A stretch of 64,000 bases of DNA, from assembly GCA_018350325.1 (NCBI GenBank), contig JAEVLN010000012.1, positions 1,075,991 through 1,139,990 of the forward strand. Reading direction: 5' to 3'. The position numbers were made by a program, and so were the translations under genes. Below the pieces are notes generated by a model, which saw nothing but the letters and a program-made list of their open reading frames with translations, had not been told where the DNA came from and ran no database searches. Source of the DNA: Globodera rostochiensis (taxonomy: Eukaryota > Nematoda > Chromadorea > Rhabditida > Heteroderidae). Below, one piece after another: positions 60,521 through 64,000 of this stretch (position 1 is its first letter; each line of letters starts with the position of its first letter).

Positions 60521-60702
60521 ATTTAAATAGGGCAACTTGGGCCAGAATTTTGGAACAAGCCCGCCCACATTGGACACTTTTGTCCAGAAATTATTTTCAA
60601 TTTGTTCAAATTTAAAATTGTTTTTTAAATTTGTAGGGGAAAAACACTTTTCGGGTGTTCATAAGGCCTTATTTTGTCGTCGGTCTTTGTTTGTTTTTTT
60701 GG

Positions 60703-63700
60703 ATGGACCCGCACAGTTTGGGTTCATCACCAACAACAAGCTCATTGCCGCCGCTGTTGTTCAACAACAACAACGTCGTCATCATCAAGCAGTACCAGAA
60801 CACCGGGTTGTTCATCAACAACAATTTGACAGAAACATTAACATCGGCCAGCAGGGCGGCTGATCCCCGACAATTCGGAGACGGGTGAGGGGATGGACAA
60901 AAAGTTGGTTAGATAGAATGTGCCGAAGGCCCTGATCGGAGTTCTGATCACTCTAGGGTTGGCTTTCTTGTACTTGTCCAGATCGGAGTTTGATCTACAT
61001 ATACTGTAAGGGAGAGACGGCCAAAGTTCTCCGATCAGAATCTCAAAGTCTCTCTCTCCAAAGCCAAAACTAATTGTTGGCACTTTGGTCTCTGATCACT
61101 CATTCCCGGTCTTCTCCTCCTCCGATCTGGGTTGTAGGCGCGCAAGCTTTCCGATCACAAAATATCAACAACCTCTCCATTAAGGTCTCTAATAATTCTT
61201 CTCCATGGCGCAGCCGAATGGTGCCCGAACGTGTCGAACGCCGTCGTCTGGCCATCATGCATCACATTGCCCGAGGCGTTGGCCATGAGCTTCTTTGTGC
61301 TTATCGGCATGCTGGTAGGCACGGCAATGATCGGGTCGGGTCGTACGGGGCAAATTTTTGGTCAAAATTTTTTATGCCAATTTTGGCCAATTTTAGTTAA
61401 ATGTTTTAATATTTTTTTGTTACATTTAATTTATAATTATTACTATTTCAATGATTCAAAAATGGTCTTCAACAATTACCTAATTAGGTGATCGTGCTTG
61501 GCAACTTGATGGTGGTGCTCACCGTCTCCAACGATGCCAAAATGCGCGGGCAACGCCAAAATTGGCTACTTGTCTCACTGTGAGCGTTTTTGGCCAAACG
61601 TTTTTGGTGGAATTGAAATTAAATTTTTCGATTTTGTCATAATAATAATAATTTTAAATTGTTTCATTTACAAATTTATATTTTTAATCGTTTAAAATTT
61701 TCCATTTTTATTTTGACACCAACAATAGGTAGCAACTGAATTCCACATCCCTTCAGAGTTTTCTTGTCCTGAAAAATCCCCAAATGTTTTTTGCACATTG
61801 CCTAAAATTGTTGCGCAAATAACGGAGTTAAATTAGCGAAATCCCCGCGGGGGCCAAAACAAAAACAAAAAAAGAATTCTGACGCATTCATTCACCGCCC
61901 AGGGCGATGGCTGACCTCCTCGTGGGCCTGCTGGTGATGCCGTTGACGCTAACCTACGAAATTGTCGGCGTTTGGGTGCTCGGTGGGTTTTGTTTTTTTG
62001 CCAAAATTAATTAGTTTTAAGTAGAGTTGAAGACGCTCGAGATTCTCGTCGAGATTTTTCGAGTTCAAGATTCTCGATCGGTCCTCAAGTCCTTATTCTA
62101 GTTTAAAGTCTCTCTTTATCGGAAAAGGGAATTTCAATGAAAATTTGCTAATTTTGTGTTCAAAATTCGCATAATTTCGGGCGATTCTGGGTCCCGCATT
62201 GTGTTCAGCTTCTTTGACTGATCAAATCAATTGGTTCCTTCTTCAAACTCTGGGCAAATTGCCAAACAATTGCGGTAAATCAAAAAGCCCCGATCCCCAG
62301 GGGCCTAGGCCTAGACCTGTGGAATTTTTGTGGATTTTATGGCAAAAAGTTTTCGAAAAAAATCTTCGCCCCCCCCCCACTAAAAATTTGTTTCAGGCAG
62401 CGTGCTGTGCGAGCTGTGGCTGGCGCTGGACGTGCTGTTCGTCACCGCGTCCATTCTGCACATTTGCATCATTTCGCTGGATCGCTACTGGTCCGTTACG
62501 CAGCCGCTCAGCTATCCGGCCAAGCGGACACCGAGACGGATCAGCGTTATGATCGGTGATCAATTGGGTGCCAAAAAAATCGTTTTTGATCATTTTCGGA
62601 TTGCTTTAAACTCTTTTGGGAGTGCCGCAGCTTTTGGCTTTACATTTTTCTTAAGAATTATTTTTGAAAAATCAATCACAAAAATATAAGTAGTGGCTAA
62701 GAAAATCAAAATCAAATTTAAATTTAAATTTGTATCCATTTTTTTTCAAAGGCGTGGCCTGGTTGGTGTCCCTGCTCATCTGTTTCCCGCCGTTGCTCGG
62801 CTGGCGACCGAAGAGAGTGCGTCCTTTTAATTTTCAAATATTCAAAAATTTTAATGCAATTTTTTTTTTGCAAATTTAAAATTGCTTTTCTTGTAAATGC
62901 AATTTAGTGGTAAAGGGGGGAGGGCAAATGCAATTTGAGGCTAATTTAGAACGGCGAACATTTGGGGGGGGGGGGGACGGGTACCGTAGGAGGAGGCCAT
63001 GGGGGGGGGAGCTAATTAAATTCAACAAAATGAACGACGGAAAGGCCAATGAATGTTTTCGCCCGGGGGGGGGGGACATTTAGTCGAAAATTTGAAATTT
63101 AAATATTTCCGCTTTACGGGTATTGTAATTCGAACATTATCATCTTCTATGTATCGCTAGCAAACAGTATTTATGCCGAGAAAGGATTGGCAACGGGGAA
63201 CGGTTTGAGAAGCACAGCGCCGCCCTACCGTAATAAAATGACGGGTGCTTGTTTACTGTATGGTGATGCACGAGAGTCTCGGGTCTCGAGTCTCGACTCG
63301 AGAAAAGTCTTGGGTTTTTTGGGTCTCGGTATCGAGTCTCGACTCGAGAAAAGTCTTGGGTTTTTGGGTCTCGGTATCGGGTCTCGAGTATCGGGAAATT
63401 TTGGGTCTCGTGCATCACTATTATTGTAGTACCCTCTGCTGTAGTTGGGCCTTAACTAAGTGCAGTTTTTTTTCGTTTGAAAAATTCGAAAAGTTTTTAA
63501 GAATGTTTGGCGAAGTTTTTAAGAATGTTTGGCGCCAAGCGTCGCAATTTTCAAAGTTTCAGCGTCCCGGCGAATGCTCCGTGTCCTCCGAGTTGGACTA
63601 CGTGCTCTACTCCTCGCTGGGCTCCTTCTACATACCGGTGGCCATCCTTGTCGTTGTGTACATGCGCATTTACATGATCACCAAACGGCACAGCCAGCAG

Positions 63701-63825
63701 CGGCTGAAGGACACCCAACGAATGGGCCAAACGCTCAGTCAACTGAGCGGTGGCAACAAGCCGATGACGGCACACCGGGTGGCCGAGGCGGGCGCCGGAA
63801 TCGGGCGCACCAAACGACAGATCAA
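60703..63825 (+). CDS. Alpha2-adrenergic/octopamine-like amine GPCR (3' part outside window)
   Basis: Rhodopsin-class receptor, expected at the plasma membrane and Gi/o-like by resemblance. Exon 1 (60703-60884) gives an Asn-rich extracellular N-terminus with an N-L-T glycosylation site. Exon 2 (61214-61314) and exon 3 (61498-61579) give TM1 ([19 protein letters not shown]); 61903-61982 gives TM2 ([19 protein letters not shown]); 62397-62555 gives TM3 with the amine-binding Asp (LWLALDVLF) and DRYWSV; 62752-62816 gives TM4 ([18 protein letters not shown]); 63563-63825 gives ECL2 Cys (PGECSVSSE) and TM5 ([20 protein letters not shown]), then loop 3. The run [20 protein letters not shown] is closest, from memory, to alpha2 adrenoceptors and invertebrate octopamine receptors such as OCTR-1. 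TM6 and TM7 lie past the window. Oddity: the donor phase of exon 1 does not match exon 2, so a small exon is missed or exon 1 is wrong. Confidence 0.88.
62026..62100. repeat. Dispersed GAGATTCTCG repeat in a GPCR intron
   Basis: CGAGATTCTCG and AGATTCTCGATCGGTCCTCA followed by AGTCCTTATTC form the reverse complement of the copy at 24613-24700. Confidence 0.5.
63261..63420. mobile_element. TGGTGATGCACGAGA MITE in the TM4-TM5 intron of the GPCR
   Basis: Ends TGGTGATGCACGAGA and TCTCGTGCATCACTA are inverted. Flanking octamers TTACTGTA (63253-63260) and TTATTGTA (63421-63428) agree at 7 of 8. The interior contains tandem CTCGACTCGAGAAAAGTC. Confidence 0.8.
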
Positions 63826-64000
63826 GTGCGAATTTTGATAACGGATTATTTGAGCAGACTTATAACCGGGTCTGATCAGTGATCAAATTATTATGGTTTC
63901 TGATCAATAATTAAATTATTATGGTCTTGATCAATAAGATATGGTTCTAAACTTCTGATCAATCAAATGATTATGGTTTCTGATCAATATCAATCGTGCT

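Noticed and set aside
1..64000. tRNA, rRNA or snRNA genes
   Set aside because: I looked for B-box-like GGTTCGAATCC words with matching acceptor stems and found none convincing. A covariance-model scan would be decisive.

Overview
The window is nuclear DNA from a nematode, most probably a plant-parasitic cyst nematode (Globodera/Heterodera group). Evidence: many short introns (about 40-150 nt) with TTTCAG-type acceptors, several GC-AG introns, an F-box-like protein of a type I associate with large cyst-nematode families, glutamine/serine-rich low-complexity exons, and AT-rich non-coding DNA broken by long C or G runs. The species call rests on remembered family resemblance, not on a search. 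Gene models below were assembled by hand from ORF islands joined at splice sites of matching phase.

Layout. 1-3546 (-): MCM4, a subunit of the replicative helicase, 3' end cut by the window edge. Head to head with it, 3898-6511 (+): a gene that resembles a Treslin/SLD-3-like replication initiation factor. 6743-8475 (+): a C9orf78/TLS1 spliceosome-associated protein. 9385-13016 (-): a CRTC (CREB-regulated transcription coactivator). 15100-16341 (-): an F-box-like protein. 16889-19774 (+): transcription elongation factor TFIIS. 21286-21823 (-): two exons of an unrecognised protein. 22688-38535 (-) and 38692 to about 45470 (-): two very long genes for Gln/Ser-rich proteins I cannot name; they lie in tandem 156 bp apart and could be one transcription unit. 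45.5-60.3 kb: no convincing gene, only simple repeats, tandem arrays, poly-G/C tracts and fold-back elements. 60703-63825 (+): an alpha2-adrenergic/octopamine-like GPCR, cut by the window edge after TM5.

Mobile DNA. Introns and spacers carry small non-coding elements with terminal inverted repeats. Four have recognisable 8-bp target duplications (two perfect, two with one mismatch), as expected of hAT-type MITEs. They fall into at least four families by terminal sequence: CAGGGACGTAGC, TAGGGTTG, TAGAGTTGGCC, and TGGTGATGCACGAGA (TAGTGATGCACGAGA at the other end). A further CAGGGATGTAACC-like group may be related to the first. Tandem satellites built around the palindromes TGATCA and CGATCG occupy introns of the two long genes.

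Functional theme. Apart from the GPCR and the F-box-like gene, the recognisable genes are housekeeping nuclear functions: replication licensing and firing, splicing, CREB-dependent transcription and Pol II elongation. I see no toxin, virus, CRISPR array, rRNA or tRNA.
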